Below are positions 1 through 11,221 of a DNA stretch of 64,000 nucleotides, in pieces. The notes below the pieces were generated by a model. It was not told the origin of the DNA. It did no database searches and worked only from the letters and a program-made list of their open reading frames with translations. Both the position numbers and the translations under genes were made by a program. Numbering within the stretch: the first letter of the stretch is position 1; every line of letters begins with the position of its first letter. This stretch comes from Pandoraea pnomenusa (GTDB lineage: Bacteria > Pseudomonadota > Gammaproteobacteria > Burkholderiales > Burkholderiaceae), in contig NZ_CP009553.3 of NCBI RefSeq assembly GCF_000767615.3, positions 682,001 through 746,000 on the forward strand. The letters run 5' to 3'.

Positions 1-397
1 TATTGTCCACGCTCACCATCATCTCGAACGAGCGCGAGTACAGAAAGTCGCCGACGAGCACCGATGCGGCATTGCCGAACAAGGCATTGGCCGTTTGCTT
101 GCCGCGACGCAGATCGGATTCGTCGACCACGTCGTCATGCAGCAAGGTCGACGTATGAATGAACTCGATGACGGCCGCCAGCTCGAAACGTGCCGGCGAC
201 GTCACACCGAGCGCATTGGCCACGAGCAGCAGCAGCGCCGGGCGCAACCGTTTGCCGCCCGAGTTGATGATGTACTCCGAGATCTGATTGATCAGGACCA
301 CCTCGGAGGCCAGCCGGTGGCGGATAAGCTGGTCGACGGCACGCATGTCGTCGGCGATGGCGGCCAGTACGTTCTGGGAAGAAGTCGAAGCAGTCAA
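1..397 (-). CDS. ispB: Octaprenyl diphosphate synthase, N-terminal part (runs off the left edge)
   Basis: Trans-polyprenyl synthase that builds the C40 side chain of ubiquinone from farnesyl diphosphate and IPP in the cytoplasm. The reverse strand gives about 132 residues before the window edge: the GGKR motif (47-50) followed by LRPA, and the first aspartate-rich motif DDVVD (88-92), which binds Mg and diphosphate. The second DDxxD motif lies outside the window. No ATG fits the family N-terminus. The TTG at 397 does, and the next in-frame ATG (346) would cut a conserved segment. It is divergent from rplU-rpmA, the usual betaproteobacterial arrangement. A TATAAT hexamer on this strand at about 431-436 may be its -10 box. 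Confidence 0.93.
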   Translation of the reverse strand, partial: MTASTSSQNVLAAIADDMRAVDQLIRHRLASEVVLINQISEYIINSGGKRLRPALLLLVANALGVTSPARFELAAVIEFIHTSTLLHDDVVDESDLRRGKQTANALFGNAASVLVGDFLYSRSFEMMVSVDN

Positions 398-496
398 GAC
401 AAGGCTCGGGTGAGGAAAAATTCGCCCCAAATTATATAGTGGGCGAGGGCACTTTCGGGTACCAGCCCCGCGGAATGACTGGGTTCACGGAAGTCT

Positions 497-525
497 TTGA
501 CGCAAAAGGAGAAAGTCTGTATAAT
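497..525 (+). promoter_or_regulatory. Strong sigma-70 promoter of rplU-rpmA
   Basis: TTGACG (497-502), a 17-bp spacer and a perfect TATAAT (520-525), close to consensus as expected for ribosomal protein genes. Transcription would start near 532, leaving a leader of about 140 nt before rplU. That leader contains two small hairpins (AATAC/GTATT near 565-580 and GTCC/GGAC near 615-630) whose role is unknown. Confidence 0.85.
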
Positions 526-673
526 CCCCGGTTTTCGTGCGCGCATTCATTGCGCCGGGTCCGAAAATACCTCGGTATTACGGTTCGCGGCGCGGGTGCT
601 GGCCGGTAAGTCGAGTCCTTTCGGGACCCTCGGTCTGCGCGAAAATTCTCTTGTTTATGAGTGAGGTTCAACA

Positions 674-985
674 ATGTACGCGGTCATAAAAACCGGCGGT
701 AAGCAATATAAGGTTGCTGCTGGCGAAAAGCTCAAAGTAGAACAGATACCGGCTGACATTGGCGCTGAAATCACCATCGACCAGGTTCTCGCCGTTGGCG
801 AGGGCGAATCGATTAAGTTCGGTGCGCCGTTGGTCAGTGGGGCTTCCGTCAAGGCTACCGTTGTCGCCCAAGGTCGTCACCCCAAGGTGAAGATTTTCAA
901 GATGCGCCGTCGCAAGCACTACCAAAAGCGTCAAGGCCATCGCCAAAACTACACCGAGCTGCGCATCGACAGCATCAACGGCTAA
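674..985 (+). CDS. rplU: 50S ribosomal protein L21
   Basis: Large-subunit protein of 103 residues that binds 23S rRNA with L20. The N-terminus [14 protein letters not shown] is the family signature. The basic segment [16 protein letters not shown] near residues 76-91 is the rRNA-binding tail region. The ATG at 674 has a GAGGT ribosome-binding site 6 nt upstream. It is co-transcribed with rpmA 28 bp downstream, and the operon has a near-consensus promoter and its own terminator. Confidence 0.98.
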   Translation: MYAVIKTGGKQYKVAAGEKLKVEQIPADIGAEITIDQVLAVGEGESIKFGAPLVSGASVKATVVAQGRHPKVKIFKMRRRKHYQKRQGHRQNYTELRIDSING

Positions 986-1013
986 TCGATCGAGCTAGGT
1001 AAGGAGTTAAGTC

Positions 1014-1274
1014 ATGGCACACAAAAAAGCAGGCGGATCGTCCCGTAACGGCCGCGATTCCGAGTCGAAGCGCCTTGGCGTGAAGGTGTACGGCGGTCAG
1101 GCAATCCTGGCTGGCGGCATCATCGTTCGCCAACGTGGTACTCGTATGCATGCCGGCGAAAACGTCGGTATCGGTAAGGACCACACGCTGTTTGCACTGA
1201 CCGATGGTCACGTGCAATTCGCCGTCAAGGGCGCAGCGAAGAAGCAAGTGGTCAGCGTGGTGCCGGCAGCGTAA
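1014..1274 (+). CDS. rpmA: 50S ribosomal protein L27
   Basis: L27 reaches the peptidyl-transferase centre, where its N-terminal tail helps position tRNA substrates. The 86-residue sequence begins [19 protein letters not shown], the conserved N-terminus without the cleavable extension seen in Firmicutes. AAGGAG sits 7 nt before the ATG. It is the second gene of the rplU-rpmA operon and is followed by an intrinsic terminator. Confidence 0.98.
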   Translation: MAHKKAGGSSRNGRDSESKRLGVKVYGGQAILAGGIIVRQRGTRMHAGENVGIGKDHTLFALTDGHVQFAVKGAAKKQVVSVVPAA

Positions 1275-1296
1275 GCTAAGCCTTTTGCCACCAAAA

Positions 1297-1325
1297 GGCT
1301 CCGCTCTCATGCGGAGCCTTTTTTG
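1297..1325 (+). terminator. Intrinsic terminator of rplU-rpmA
   Basis: GGCTCCGC (1297-1304) and GCGGAGCC (1311-1318) form a perfect 8-bp stem with a 6-nt loop, followed directly by TTTTTTG. It separates the ribosomal operon from obgE. Confidence 0.92.
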
Positions 1326-1407
1326 TTTGTCCCGTCCGCGCAGCCGTCCACGGCGCCGGGCGAGGGCCATTGGACAGTGTTAGGATCGTCTGCGGACGGT
1401 CGATTGA

Positions 1408-2568
<1,161 letters not shown>

Positions 2569-2674
2569 ACTCCCATCACTCGAAACGCCGGCGTGGACAA
2601 CTGTGTCATCGTCGGCGCTCCGGCCGCGCCCCGCGGCCCGTCTTCCCAATACATCCGCAGGAGAATCCAGTTCC

Positions 2675-3808
2675 ATGCGTTCGGTCATCGCCGATGCCAG
2701 GCGGCTCGTGGTGAAAGTGGGGTCCAGTCTCGTGACCAATGACGGTCGCGGGCTGGATGATGTCGCGATTGCGCGCTGGGCGCAGCAGATCGCCGCATTG
2801 CGGCACGGCGGAGACGGCCGCGCACCCAAGCAGGTGGTGCTGGTGAGTTCGGGCGCGATCGCCGAGGGAATGCAGCGCCTGGGCTGGGCGCGCCGTCCGA
2901 AAGCCATCGACGAATTGCAGGCCGCCGCCGCCGTGGGGCAGATGGGCCTGGCGCAGGTCTACGAAACGCGCTTCGCGGAGCATGGCGTGCGTACCGCGCA
3001 GATCCTGCTCACGCACGCCGACCTGGCCGATCGCGAGCGTTATCTGAATGCGCGCACGACGCTGCTCACGCTGCTGCGTCTGGGCGTGGTGCCGATCATC
3101 AACGAGAACGACACGGTCGTGACCGACGAAATCAAGTTCGGCGACAACGACACGCTGGGCGCGCTCGTGACCAACCTCATCGACGGCGACGCCCTTGTCA
3201 TCCTGACCGATCAGTCGGGGCTGTACACGGCCGACCCGCGCAAACATCCCGACGCCGAATTCGTGCACGAAGCGCAGGCGGGCGACGAGCGCCTGGAGGC
3301 GATGGCCGGCGGCGCGGGCTCCAGCATCGGGCGCGGTGGCATGCTGACCAAGATCCTGGCCGCCAAGCGCGCCGCAACGAGTGGAGCGCATACGGTGATC
3401 GCATCGGGTCGCGAGGCCGACGTGCTCGTACGCCTGGCCGGCGGTGAGGCCATTGGCACGCAACTCGTGGCGCGCACGGCGGTCCTCACGGCGCGCAAGC
3501 AGTGGATGGCCGACCATCTGCAGGTGCGTGGCCGCGTCGTGATCGACGCCGGCGCCTGCAAGAAGCTGGCGGAAGAGGGCAAGAGCCTGTTGCCGATCGG
3601 TGTGATCGATGTGGAAGGCACGTTTGCCCGCGGCGAAGTGATCGCCTGCGTGGATGAGGCCGGTCATGAAGTCGCTCGCGGGCTGTCGAACTACAGCGCT
3701 TCGGAAACACGGCTGATTCGTCGCCACGCGAGCACCGACATCGAGCAGGTGCTGGGCTTCGCCAACGAGCCCGAGCTGATCCATCGAGACAATCTGATCC
3801 TGCGCTGA
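2675..3808 (+). CDS. proB: Glutamate 5-kinase
   Basis: First step of proline synthesis: phosphorylates glutamate to glutamyl-5-phosphate for ProA. The 377 residues comprise an amino-acid kinase domain ([11 protein letters not shown] at the start, [31 protein letters not shown]) and a C-terminal PUA domain from about 285. The frame is open upstream to 2432, but AGGAGA at 2659-2664 and homology fix the ATG at 2675. It follows obgE by about 100 bp. Its pathway partner proA is some 60 kb away at the right end of the window, so the two are not an operon here. Confidence 0.96.
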   Translation: MRSVIADARRLVVKVGSSLVTNDGRGLDDVAIARWAQQIAALRHGGDGRAPKQVVLVSSGAIAEGMQRLGWARRPKAIDELQAAAAVGQMGLAQVYETRFAEHGVRTAQILLTHADLADRERYLNARTTLLTLLRLGVVPIINENDTVVTDEIKFGDNDTLGALVTNLIDGDALVILTDQSGLYTADPRKHPDAEFVHEAQAGDERLEAMAGGAGSSIGRGGMLTKILAAKRAATSGAHTVIASGREADVLVRLAGGEAIGTQLVARTAVLTARKQWMADHLQVRGRVVIDAGACKKLAEEGKSLLPIGVIDVEGTFARGEVIACVDEAGHEVARGLSNYSASETRLIRRHASTDIEQVLGFANEPELIHRDNLILR

Positions 3809-3843
3809 ACGCCCGAGAGTGTTTGATTCGGACAATAAATAGT

Positions 3844-3879
3844 AAACGCCGGCGCGCGAGACGCGACCGGCGTTTTTTT
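3844..3879 (+). terminator. Intrinsic terminator after proB
   Basis: ACGCCGG and CCGGCGT arms flank a 14-nt loop and are followed by seven T residues. The region 3809-4013 holds nothing else that I recognise. Confidence 0.85.
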
Positions 3880-4013
3880 ATGGCGCGGGGATTGTCGCCG
3901 GGCTTCCGCCTCTCATTATCGAGCGCCCCACGACTTGCGACCCTGCGGCACGCGGAACGGGACCGGCGTGCCGTGCGGCGTCGATCATGCGCGACGGGTG
4001 TCGCTCTGCACGA

Positions 4014-4589
4014 TCAGCGGTATTCGGGGTGGGTGGTCGGGTAGCGCAGGCCTTGCACGATGGCCTTGGCGTTGCCCAGCGGCGTCTTGTCCTGGCAGAG
4101 GTAGTCGCGGTACAGAATGCCCTGATAGGCTGTCGCGCCGTAGGGGCGGATGGGGCGCCACTCGCTGTTGCGTGCGGGAACCCACGTGCCGTCCGGGCGG
4201 CCGGTCGCGTAAAGACGCGTCTCGAACGTCGAGCAATGCATGCCTTCGTACGAAACATTGCGTGCGCCCTGCTTGCTGCGGATCACGGCGATGTAGCGGA
4301 CCACGCCGTCGTCCGTGACCTGCACCGATTTCGCGTCGATGGCGTAATCGAGCGTCGCATTGGGCAGCGTGGGAAAGCTCACGAGATCGGCGTCGTTCGG
4401 CGCGGCCGTGGGCAGGGTGACCTCGGCTTCTTTCCATTTGCCCTTGGCGGCCTCCTGCTGGGCGAGGTATTCGTCGAAATCCTGCACGGGTTGCGACGGC
4501 GTGCTGCTGCAGGCGGCGATCAGCGACAGGGCGGCCAGAGAGACGAGCGTGGCCAGGCGCGGCGCGCGGCGGGCGAGGGAGGAGCGCAT
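4014..4589 (-). CDS. CNP1-like family lipoprotein
   Basis: About 191 residues. The N-terminus has a basic segment, a hydrophobic stretch and the lipobox LIAAC, so it is probably a lipid-anchored envelope protein. The body resembles the CNP1-like family, conserved in betaproteobacteria and of unknown function. I chose MRSSLARR at 4589 because it gives a normal lipoprotein signal peptide. The frame is open to 4646 but the extra residues are not signal-like. It sits just downstream of rppH on the same strand, a common betaproteobacterial pairing. Family assignment is from recall of conserved blocks such as the C-terminal DYLCQDKTPLGNA. Confidence 0.75.
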   Translation of the reverse strand: MRSSLARRAPRLATLVSLAALSLIAACSSTPSQPVQDFDEYLAQQEAAKGKWKEAEVTLPTAAPNDADLVSFPTLPNATLDYAIDAKSVQVTDDGVVRYIAVIRSKQGARNVSYEGMHCSTFETRLYATGRPDGTWVPARNSEWRPIRPYGATAYQGILYRDYLCQDKTPLGNAKAIVQGLRYPTTHPEYR

Positions 4590-4731
4590 GGAATGTGGTC
4601 GGGAAATCGGTTGGATGTCTGGTAAACGAATGCGGATCATCCGCATGGCATCCCGCAGGATGCCGGATCGAAAGCGAACGCGGGCACGACGCCCGCGTCC
4701 GGTGGTGTGACACGCCGTTGCCGGCGGTGGT

Positions 4732-5379
4732 TCAGTGCTCCCGGTGGGGGACGTCGGTACCCGTCGGTCCGTTGGCGCCGGACATGTCGGTCAAGCCGGC
4801 CCCACTGTCCGGAGCGTCTTGTCCGCTCGTGCCCCCCGGGGGCAACTCGCCGACCCGTGCGCCCGCGCGAGGAAATCGCCGCCGGTCCTGCTGGGCCCGC
4901 GCCGCCGAGCGTCGCAGATAGCGCGAGAGTTCGTTCAGGGCGAGTTGATACACCTCGCGCTTGAACTCGATCACGGCATCGAGCGGCACCCAGTACTCGT
5001 TCCAGCGCCAGGCATCGAACTCGGGATGATCGGTCGCACGCAAGCAGATATCGCAATCGCGACCCACCATGCGCAGCAGGAACCAGATTTGCTTCTGGCC
5101 CCGGTAATGTCCGCGCACTTCGCGCTTGATGAACTTGTCCGGCACCTCATAACGCAGCCAGTCGCGTGTGCGACCGATGATTTTGACGTGTTCTGGCTTT
5201 AGCCCGGTTTCCTCGTGCAATTCGCGGAACATGGCCTGCTCCGGCGTTTCGCCGTACTTGATGCCGCCTTGCGGAAACTGCCAGGAGTGCTCTCCCAGCC
5301 GCTTGCCCCAGAACACTTCATTGCGTGCGTTTAAGAGGATGATGCCGACGTTCGGGCGAAAGCCTTCACGGTCAAGCAT
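4732..5379 (-). CDS. rppH: RNA pyrophosphohydrolase (Nudix)
   Basis: Removes pyrophosphate from 5' triphosphate ends of mRNA, which starts RNase E-dependent decay. The Nudix box fits exactly at residues 38-60 (GGIKYGE ... RELHEETGL). The N-terminus [17 protein letters not shown] and the later FKREVY segment are typical of RppH. The protein has 215 residues; the last 45 or so are a low-complexity Arg/Pro/Gly tail beyond the catalytic domain. It is divergent from proS. Confidence 0.95.
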   Translation of the reverse strand: MLDREGFRPNVGIILLNARNEVFWGKRLGEHSWQFPQGGIKYGETPEQAMFRELHEETGLKPEHVKIIGRTRDWLRYEVPDKFIKREVRGHYRGQKQIWFLLRMVGRDCDICLRATDHPEFDAWRWNEYWVPLDAVIEFKREVYQLALNELSRYLRRSAARAQQDRRRFPRAGARVGELPPGGTSGQDAPDSGAGLTDMSGANGPTGTDVPHREH

Positions 5380-5389
5380 ACAACCACCC

Positions 5390-5420
5390 TTGAATCCTTT
5401 AAAATTGCTTCGATTATAAA
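5390..5420 (+). promoter_or_regulatory. Candidate promoter of proS
   Basis: TTGAAT (5390-5395), a 19-bp spacer and TATAAA (5415-5420) in a short AT-rich patch between divergent rppH and proS. The spacer is longer than ideal. The same patch reads TATAAT on the minus strand (5413-5418), so it may serve rppH as well. Confidence 0.5.
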
Positions 5421-5593
5421 CAGATAATCACCGGCGCGGCGGCCGGCGGCGGCTCGGGTAAGACCGGGGCGGCGCGTACGGCCGGCGGGTGTCTCAGGGG
5501 CTGCGACGCCGTTCGGGCACGCCCCGGCCTCGCTCCCGACCATTGACCGAACCGCTGCGCGCGCCGTTGACCCTCATTTTTCCGGAAATCTGC

Positions 5594-7333
5594 ATGAAAG
5601 CCTCCCGTTTCTTCATCGGCACCCTCAAGGAAGCTCCCGCCGACGCCGAAATCGTCAGCCACAAGCTGATGATGCGTGCCGGCATGATCCGCCGCGTTGC
5701 CGGCGGTATCTACGATTACCTGCCGATCGGCCTGCGCTCGATCCGCAAGGTCGAAGCCATCGTTCGAGAAGAAATGAACCGCGCCGGTGCGCTCGAACTG
5801 CTCATGCCGGCCGTGCAGCCGGCCGAGCTGTGGCAGGAATCGGGGCGCTGGGTGCAGTACGGTCCGGAGTTGCTGCGTCTGAAGGACCGTCATGACCGCG
5901 AATTCGTCGTCGGGCCGACCCATGAGGAAGTGGTGACCGACATCGCCCGTCGCGAGATCAAGAGCTACCGTCAACTCCCGGTGAACTTCTATCAGGTGCA
6001 GACGAAGTTCCGCGACGAGATCCGCCCGCGCTTCGGCGTGATGCGCGGCCGCGAGTTCATCATGAAGGACGCCTACTCCTTCGACAAGGATCGCGCCGGC
6101 CTGCAGGTTTCCTACCAGAAGATGTTCGATGCTTACGTGCGCATCTTCACGCGCCTGGGCCTGGAATTCCGCGCGGTGGTTGCCGACAACGGTTCGATCG
6201 GCGGCTCGGGCTCGCACGAATTCCACGTGATCGCCGAGACGGGCGAGGATTCCATCGCCTACTGCCCCACGTCGGACTATGCCGCCAACGTGGAGATGGC
6301 CGAGGCCATGGCGCCGCAAGGCGAGCGCGCCGCGCCCGCCGAAGCCATGACCAGGACCGCCACGCCGGGCAAGGCGAAGTGCGAGGCGGTCGCGGAACTG
6401 TTGTCGATTCCGCTCGAGCGCACTGTCAAGTCGATCGTGCTGGCAACCGACAGCGAGGACACCGGCACGACCGTGTGGCTGCTCCTGCTGCGCGGCGATC
6501 ATGAACTCAACGAGATCAAGGCGAGCAAGGTGCCGGGGCTCGCGGGCTTTCGCTTTGCCAGCGAGGCCGAGATCGTCGAATGGTTCGGCACGCCCCCGGG
6601 CTACCTGGGCCCGGTCGGCACGAAGAAGCCGGTCAAGGTGGTGGCCGATCGCACGGTCGCCAGGATGAGCGATTTCGTGGTGGGTGCGAACGAAGTGGAT
6701 TTCCACATCACCGGCGTGAACTGGGGCCGCGATCTGCCCGAGCCTGACGTGGTGTTCGATCTGCGCAACGTGGTGGCGGGTGACGCCTCGCCGGACGGCA
6801 AGGGCGAAATCGCGATTTGCCGCGGCATCGAAGTGGGGCACGTGTTCCAGCTCGGCACCAAATATTCGGATGCCATGAACGCCACCTTCCTCGACGAGAC
6901 CGGCAAGCCGGCACCGATGGAAATGGGCTGCTACGGTATCGGCATCACGCGTATTCTGGGCGCCGCCATCGAACAGAACTTCGACGATCGCGGCATCATC
7001 TGGCCGGAATCGATCGCGCCGTTCGAGGTCGTACTGTGTCCGATGGGCTATGACCGGAGCGACGCGGTGCGCGCCGCCGCGGACAAACTGTACGAGGATC
7101 TGCTCGCCGCCGGCATCGACGTGATTCTGGACGACCGTGGCGAGCGTCCGGGCGTGATGTTCGCCGACTGGGAACTGATCGGTGTGCCGCATCGCGTGGT
7201 GATCGGCGACCGCGGCCTGAAGGAAGGGAAGATCGAGTATCAGGGCCGTCGCGACGAGCAGGCGCAACTGCTCGACGCCGCGTCGGTGGCCGAGGTGGTC
7301 GCCGGCAAGGTGCGCGCCGCCAAGGCGGTCTGA
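5594..7333 (+). CDS. proS: Prolyl-tRNA synthetase
   Basis: Class II synthetase that charges tRNA-Pro. The 579 residues start [15 protein letters not shown], a standard bacterial ProS start. Motif 2 is seen around [19 protein letters not shown] and motif 3 near the C-terminal part ([13 protein letters not shown]). The inserted editing domain (about 225-400) that clears Ala-tRNA-Pro is present, so this is the long prokaryote-type enzyme. The frame is open upstream to 5489, but that segment is Arg/Pro-rich and unlike the family. Confidence 0.97.
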   Translation: MKASRFFIGTLKEAPADAEIVSHKLMMRAGMIRRVAGGIYDYLPIGLRSIRKVEAIVREEMNRAGALELLMPAVQPAELWQESGRWVQYGPELLRLKDRHDREFVVGPTHEEVVTDIARREIKSYRQLPVNFYQVQTKFRDEIRPRFGVMRGREFIMKDAYSFDKDRAGLQVSYQKMFDAYVRIFTRLGLEFRAVVADNGSIGGSGSHEFHVIAETGEDSIAYCPTSDYAANVEMAEAMAPQGERAAPAEAMTRTATPGKAKCEAVAELLSIPLERTVKSIVLATDSEDTGTTVWLLLLRGDHELNEIKASKVPGLAGFRFASEAEIVEWFGTPPGYLGPVGTKKPVKVVADRTVARMSDFVVGANEVDFHITGVNWGRDLPEPDVVFDLRNVVAGDASPDGKGEIAICRGIEVGHVFQLGTKYSDAMNATFLDETGKPAPMEMGCYGIGITRILGAAIEQNFDDRGIIWPESIAPFEVVLCPMGYDRSDAVRAAADKLYEDLLAAGIDVILDDRGERPGVMFADWELIGVPHRVVIGDRGLKEGKIEYQGRRDEQAQLLDAASVAEVVAGKVRAAKAV

Positions 7334-7462
7334 GTTCCTGGCATCGGTCCGGGAGGGGCGTCTCGCTTCTCCTGCTTCTCCAGCACCTCCCGGCGCCCAT
7401 GGCAATCCCCGACGGCAGTCGCCCCCGCGGCTGCCGTTGTCTTATCTGCAAGCGATCCGCGC

Positions 7463-8056
7463 ATGGAATACACCTTCGCATCGGCCACGGTACTGCTGCT
7501 GCTCATCACCGATCCGTTCGGCAATATCCCGATCTTCGTGAACGCGCTGAAAAACGTGCCCGCCCATCGGCGCCCACGCGTGATCGTGCGCGAGGTGATG
7601 ATCGCCTTCGCGATCCTGCTGCTGTTCATGCTGGTGGGCGAGCGCTTTCTGCGCATGATGAGTCTCACCGACTTGTCGCTGCAACTCGCCGGCGGCATCG
7701 TGCTTTTCCTGATCGCCCTGCGCATGATCTTTCCCCGCCCCGACCAGGGCTCGTTGCCCGACGCGGGCGAGCCGCTCATCGTCCCGCTGGCGATTCCGGC
7801 GCTCGCCGGGCCTTCCGCGCTTGCCACGGTCATGCTGCTCGTGTCGCAGCAACCCGGTCGCATGGTCGAGTGGATTACCGCGCTGTGCGTGACGATGGCC
7901 GTGTGCGCGGTGGTGTTGCTACTCGCCGATCGTATCGAGCGCTGGGTCGGCTCGCGCGTGGTGGCGGCCTTCGAGCGGCTCATGGGACTGATTCTGGTGG
8001 CGATCTCGGTCGAGATGATCCTCAAGGGCGTGAAGGTCTTCGTGCATCAGTTCTAA
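7463..8056 (+). CDS. MarC family integral membrane protein
   Basis: A 197-residue protein with about six hydrophobic segments. The conserved first helix contains LLLITDPFGNIPIF and the central block reads PLAIPALAGPSALATVMLL; both are hallmarks of the MarC/UPF0056 family (YhgN type). The family was once linked to multiple antibiotic resistance, but that role was not upheld and its substrate is unknown. It lies 129 bp after proS and ends before a bidirectional terminator shared with hpt. Confidence 0.88.
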   Translation: MEYTFASATVLLLLITDPFGNIPIFVNALKNVPAHRRPRVIVREVMIAFAILLLFMLVGERFLRMMSLTDLSLQLAGGIVLFLIALRMIFPRPDQGSLPDAGEPLIVPLAIPALAGPSALATVMLLVSQQPGRMVEWITALCVTMAVCAVVLLLADRIERWVGSRVVAAFERLMGLILVAISVEMILKGVKVFVHQF

Positions 8057-8115
8057 GACCTCGCGTATGGCCACGCGCCGCCCGGTGCGGTGGGAAATCG
8101 GAAGATCGGCAATGA

Positions 8116-8143
8116 AAAAGGGGCCTCTCGCAAGGCCCCTTTT
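8116..8143. terminator. Bidirectional terminator between marC-family gene and hpt
   Basis: AAAAGGGGCC (8116-8125) and GGCCCCTTTT (8134-8143) form a perfect 10-bp stem with U-tracts on both strands, suited to the two convergent genes. Confidence 0.9.
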
Positions 8144-8174
8144 GCTTCGTTCCCGGGACGATGTCCCGCCACGC

Positions 8175-8723
8175 TCAGCGCGGTGTCGTGAGCGCGCGGA
8201 TCGACGGCAGGTTGCGCCAGTAGCCCTTGGCATCCATGCCGCAGCCGAAGACATAGCGATCGGGCACGGTGAAGCCGCAGAAGTCGGGGTGCGACGGCTT
8301 GTCCTTGGTCAGGATCTTCTCGCACAGCACGGCGCTGTAGAACTTCGACGCCCCCATCTCGAGGATCCGGTCGCGAATGGCGGCCATGGTGGCGCCCTCG
8401 TCGAGGATATCGTCGAGCACGAGCACCACGCGATCACGCACCGAGTCGCGCGGCGCCACGCGCCACTGCATGGCCCCGCCGGTGGTGGTGTTGTTGTACC
8501 GCGAGAGGTGGATGTAGTCGAACTCCAGCGGGAAATCCAGCCGCGGGAGCAGCATGCCGGTGAAGACGGCCGCGCCGCCCATGACCGACAGCACCATCGG
8601 GAACTCGTCGCCGATGGCGTCCTTGATGGCCTTGGCCATCGTGTCGACGGAGCGGTTCACCTGCTCGGCGGTGACGATTTCTTCGGAATTGCGGAATACT
8701 TCGAGGGCTTCTTCGCGGTTCAT
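8175..8723 (-). CDS. hpt: Hypoxanthine-guanine phosphoribosyltransferase
   Basis: Purine salvage enzyme that converts hypoxanthine or guanine to IMP or GMP with PRPP. The PRPP-binding loop reads VVLVLDDILDEGAT, and the flexible-loop region IHLSRYNNTT and C-terminal base-binding segment are recognisable. At 182 residues it matches the family length. It is encoded 106 bp downstream of ffh on the same strand and ends at a shared terminator. The exact purine preference cannot be read from sequence. Confidence 0.92.
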   Translation of the reverse strand: MNREEALEVFRNSEEIVTAEQVNRSVDTMAKAIKDAIGDEFPMVLSVMGGAAVFTGMLLPRLDFPLEFDYIHLSRYNNTTTGGAMQWRVAPRDSVRDRVVLVLDDILDEGATMAAIRDRILEMGASKFYSAVLCEKILTKDKPSHPDFCGFTVPDRYVFGCGMDAKGYWRNLPSIRALTTPR

Positions 8724-8829
8724 ATGGGGCGACCCTGTGGAACGTGTTGCGGGGATGTCGCTAATGGCGGCCCGGAGTATAGCCGGAAAACCCGGCGCTA
8801 CGTCCGGACCGCGGCCGGATGCGCAAAGA

Positions 8830-10194
8830 TCAGCGCATGCCGGGCATCATGCCCTTCATGCTGCGCATCATCTTCATCATGCCACCGCCCTTGAGCTTCT
8901 TCATCATGGTGCGCATCTGGTCGTACTGATTGAGCATGCGGTTGACTTCCTGCACCTGCACCCCGGCGCCGGCGGCGATGCGACGCTTGCGGCTCGCCTT
9001 GATGAGTTCCGGCTTTGCGCGCTCCGCGGGGGTCATCGAATTGATGATGCCTTCCATGCGGCGCACCTGCTTCTCGGCCTGGTCCATGTTCGTCTGGCTG
9101 GCAGCGGCCTGGAACTGCGCGGGCAGCTTGTCCATGAGCGACGACAGGCCGCCCATCTTCTTCATCTGGCCGATCTGCGCCTTGAAGTCGTTCAGGTCGA
9201 AGTCGCCGCCCTTCTTGACCTTGTCGGCGAGCTTTTGTGCGGCCTGCACGTCCACACCGCGCTGCGCTTCCTCGACGAGCGCGAGAATGTCGCCCATGCC
9301 GAGAATCCGGTTCGCCATGCGATCCGGGTAGAAGACTTCGAGGCCGTCGAGCTTTTCGCCCACGCCAACGAACTTGATCGGCTTGCCCGTGATGTGGCGC
9401 ACCGACAGCGCGGCGCCGCCGCGCGAGTCGCCGTCGAGCTTGGTGAGCACCACGCCGGTGAGCGGCAGCGCGTCGTTGAACGCGCGCGCGGTGTTCACGG
9501 CGTCCTGACCCAGCATGGCGTCCACGACGAAGAGCGTCTCGATCGGCTTGAGTTCGGCGTGCAGGGCGCTGATCTCCTGCATCATCGCTTCGTCGATACC
9601 CAGACGACCGGCCGTATCCACGAGCAGCACGTCATGATGGTGACGACGCGCCCAGTCCACGGCTGCACGGGCGATGTCGACCGGCTTCTGGTCGGGTTGC
9701 GACGGGAAGAAGTCGGCGTCGACCTGCTGCGTGACCGTCTCGAGCTGGGCGATGGCGGCGGGGCGGTAGACGTCGGTGGAGACCGTCAGCACCTTTTTCT
9801 TCTGGCCGCGCAGCAGCTTGGCGAGCTTGCCGACGGTGGTGGTCTTGCCGGCGCCCTGCAGACCGGCCATCAGAATGATGGCGGGCGGGGTTGTGGCGAG
9901 ATTGAGCTCGGCGGCACGACCTTCGTAGTCGCCGCCCATGAGCGCGGTCAGCTCGCGCTGCACCACGCCGACGAGCGCCTGGCCCGGCGAGAGGCTGGAG
10001 AGGACTTCCTCCCCCAGGGCCTTTTCCTTGACCTTGGCGATGAAATCGCGGACCACCGGCAGGGCGACGTCGGCCTCGAGCAGGGCGAGACGCACTTCGC
10101 GCAGCATTTCCTGCGTGTTGGCCTCGGTCAGGCGGGCTTCGCCGCGCAACGTCTTGACGACCTTGGCGAGGCGCGTAGTGAGATTGTCGAGCAT
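8830..10194 (-). CDS. ffh: Signal recognition particle protein Ffh
   Basis: SRP54 homologue that binds 4.5S RNA and signal sequences and docks with FtsY for co-translational membrane targeting. The 454 residues contain the N domain, then the GTPase G domain (GLQGAGKTTT, DTAGR, TKLDGDSRGG) and a methionine-rich M domain ending GGGMMKMMRSMKGMM. Start MLDNLTTRLAKV is standard. It is divergent from the ccsA-like gene. Confidence 0.98.
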   Translation of the reverse strand: MLDNLTTRLAKVVKTLRGEARLTEANTQEMLREVRLALLEADVALPVVRDFIAKVKEKALGEEVLSSLSPGQALVGVVQRELTALMGGDYEGRAAELNLATTPPAIILMAGLQGAGKTTTVGKLAKLLRGQKKKVLTVSTDVYRPAAIAQLETVTQQVDADFFPSQPDQKPVDIARAAVDWARRHHHDVLLVDTAGRLGIDEAMMQEISALHAELKPIETLFVVDAMLGQDAVNTARAFNDALPLTGVVLTKLDGDSRGGAALSVRHITGKPIKFVGVGEKLDGLEVFYPDRMANRILGMGDILALVEEAQRGVDVQAAQKLADKVKKGGDFDLNDFKAQIGQMKKMGGLSSLMDKLPAQFQAAASQTNMDQAEKQVRRMEGIINSMTPAERAKPELIKASRKRRIAAGAGVQVQEVNRMLNQYDQMRTMMKKLKGGGMMKMMRSMKGMMPGMR

Positions 10195-10330
10195 GAAACG
10201 TATCCAGTAAAACCTGCAAGTGGCCCGGTTCGGCCCCGCCCGCGGACCGCGACCGGCTGCCGGCGGGCGGAAGCGGGGAAGTCGGCGGGGACGGCAGCGC
10301 GCCCGTCATGGGCTGGTGTAAACTTCAAAC

Positions 10331-11215
10331 ATGACTATTTTACTGTATGCGCTGACCGCCATCCTCTACGCCGGGTTGGCGGTTTGTTCGTGGCAAGGGT
10401 ATCGACGCGACGCCGCGCTCGCACTCGCGGGCGGGGAGGTCGCGCCTGCGCCGGTCACGGGCACCGCGTCGCGCTGGCCGATGCAGCTCTCGCTGTTCGC
10501 CGTGCTCGTGTTGCACGGGGTGCTGCTGCATCAGACGATCTTCCGCGCCGACAGCATGCACTTCGGTTTTGCGTACATGCTCTCGGCGATGTTGTGGCTG
10601 TCGGTCGGGATCTACTGGATCGAGAGTTTCTTCTTTCCGCTCGACAGCCTGCGTCTGATGGTCACACCCGTGGCGGCCGTGGCGTGCCTGTTACCGATGA
10701 TTTTTCCGGATGTGCGCATTCTGGGCTTCGCGGCCGAACCGATTTTCAAGGCGCATTTCATCATCGCGAACATGGCCTACGGACTGTTCGCGCTGGCGGC
10801 ACTGCACGCATTGCTGATGATCTACGCCGAGCGGCAACTTCACCCGTCGCGCAGCGGCGAGGCAACCGGATGGCTCTCGCGCTGGCTCGAGACACTGCCG
10901 CCGCTGCTCACGATGGAAAAACTGCTGTTCCGGCTCATCGGTGCCGGGTTCGTGTTGCTGACCCTGACGCTGGTCTCCGGAGTGATGTTCTCCGAGGCGC
11001 TGTTCGGGCGCGCGGTGCGTATCGACCACAAAACCGTGTTCGCGGTGGTGTCGTGGCTGATGTTCGGCGCGGTGCTGCTGGGCCGGCACTTTTACGGGTG
11101 GCGCGGCAAGGTCGCGCTGCGTTGGGTTCTGGCGTCGTTCGTGGCGCTGCTGCTGGCGTATGTCGGCTCTCGCTTCGTGCTTGAGGTGGTGCTGCATCGC
11201 ATGACGGAGACTTGA
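10331..11215 (+). CDS. CcsA/YpjD-like cytochrome c assembly family membrane protein
   Basis: A 294-residue membrane protein with about eight hydrophobic helices. It belongs to the CcsA/HemX/YpjD group, a relative of the haem-handling protein of cytochrome c maturation. The block HKTVFAVVSWLMFG with a conserved His, and AHFIIANMAYGLF, support this. YpjD-type members next to ffh are common in proteobacteria and have no proven role, so haem export is inference. A gene for a small PP0621-family protein follows by 6 bp, so the two are probably co-transcribed. Confidence 0.82.
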   Translation: MTILLYALTAILYAGLAVCSWQGYRRDAALALAGGEVAPAPVTGTASRWPMQLSLFAVLVLHGVLLHQTIFRADSMHFGFAYMLSAMLWLSVGIYWIESFFFPLDSLRLMVTPVAAVACLLPMIFPDVRILGFAAEPIFKAHFIIANMAYGLFALAALHALLMIYAERQLHPSRSGEATGWLSRWLETLPPLLTMEKLLFRLIGAGFVLLTLTLVSGVMFSEALFGRAVRIDHKTVFAVVSWLMFGAVLLGRHFYGWRGKVALRWVLASFVALLLAYVGSRFVLEVVLHRMTET

Positions 11216-11221
11216 GGCGCG

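Noticed and set aside
8554..11184. 876-codon plus-strand open frame opposite hpt and ffh
   Set aside because: It covers two well supported minus-strand genes and part of the ccsA-like gene in a different frame; the composition is antisense-like.
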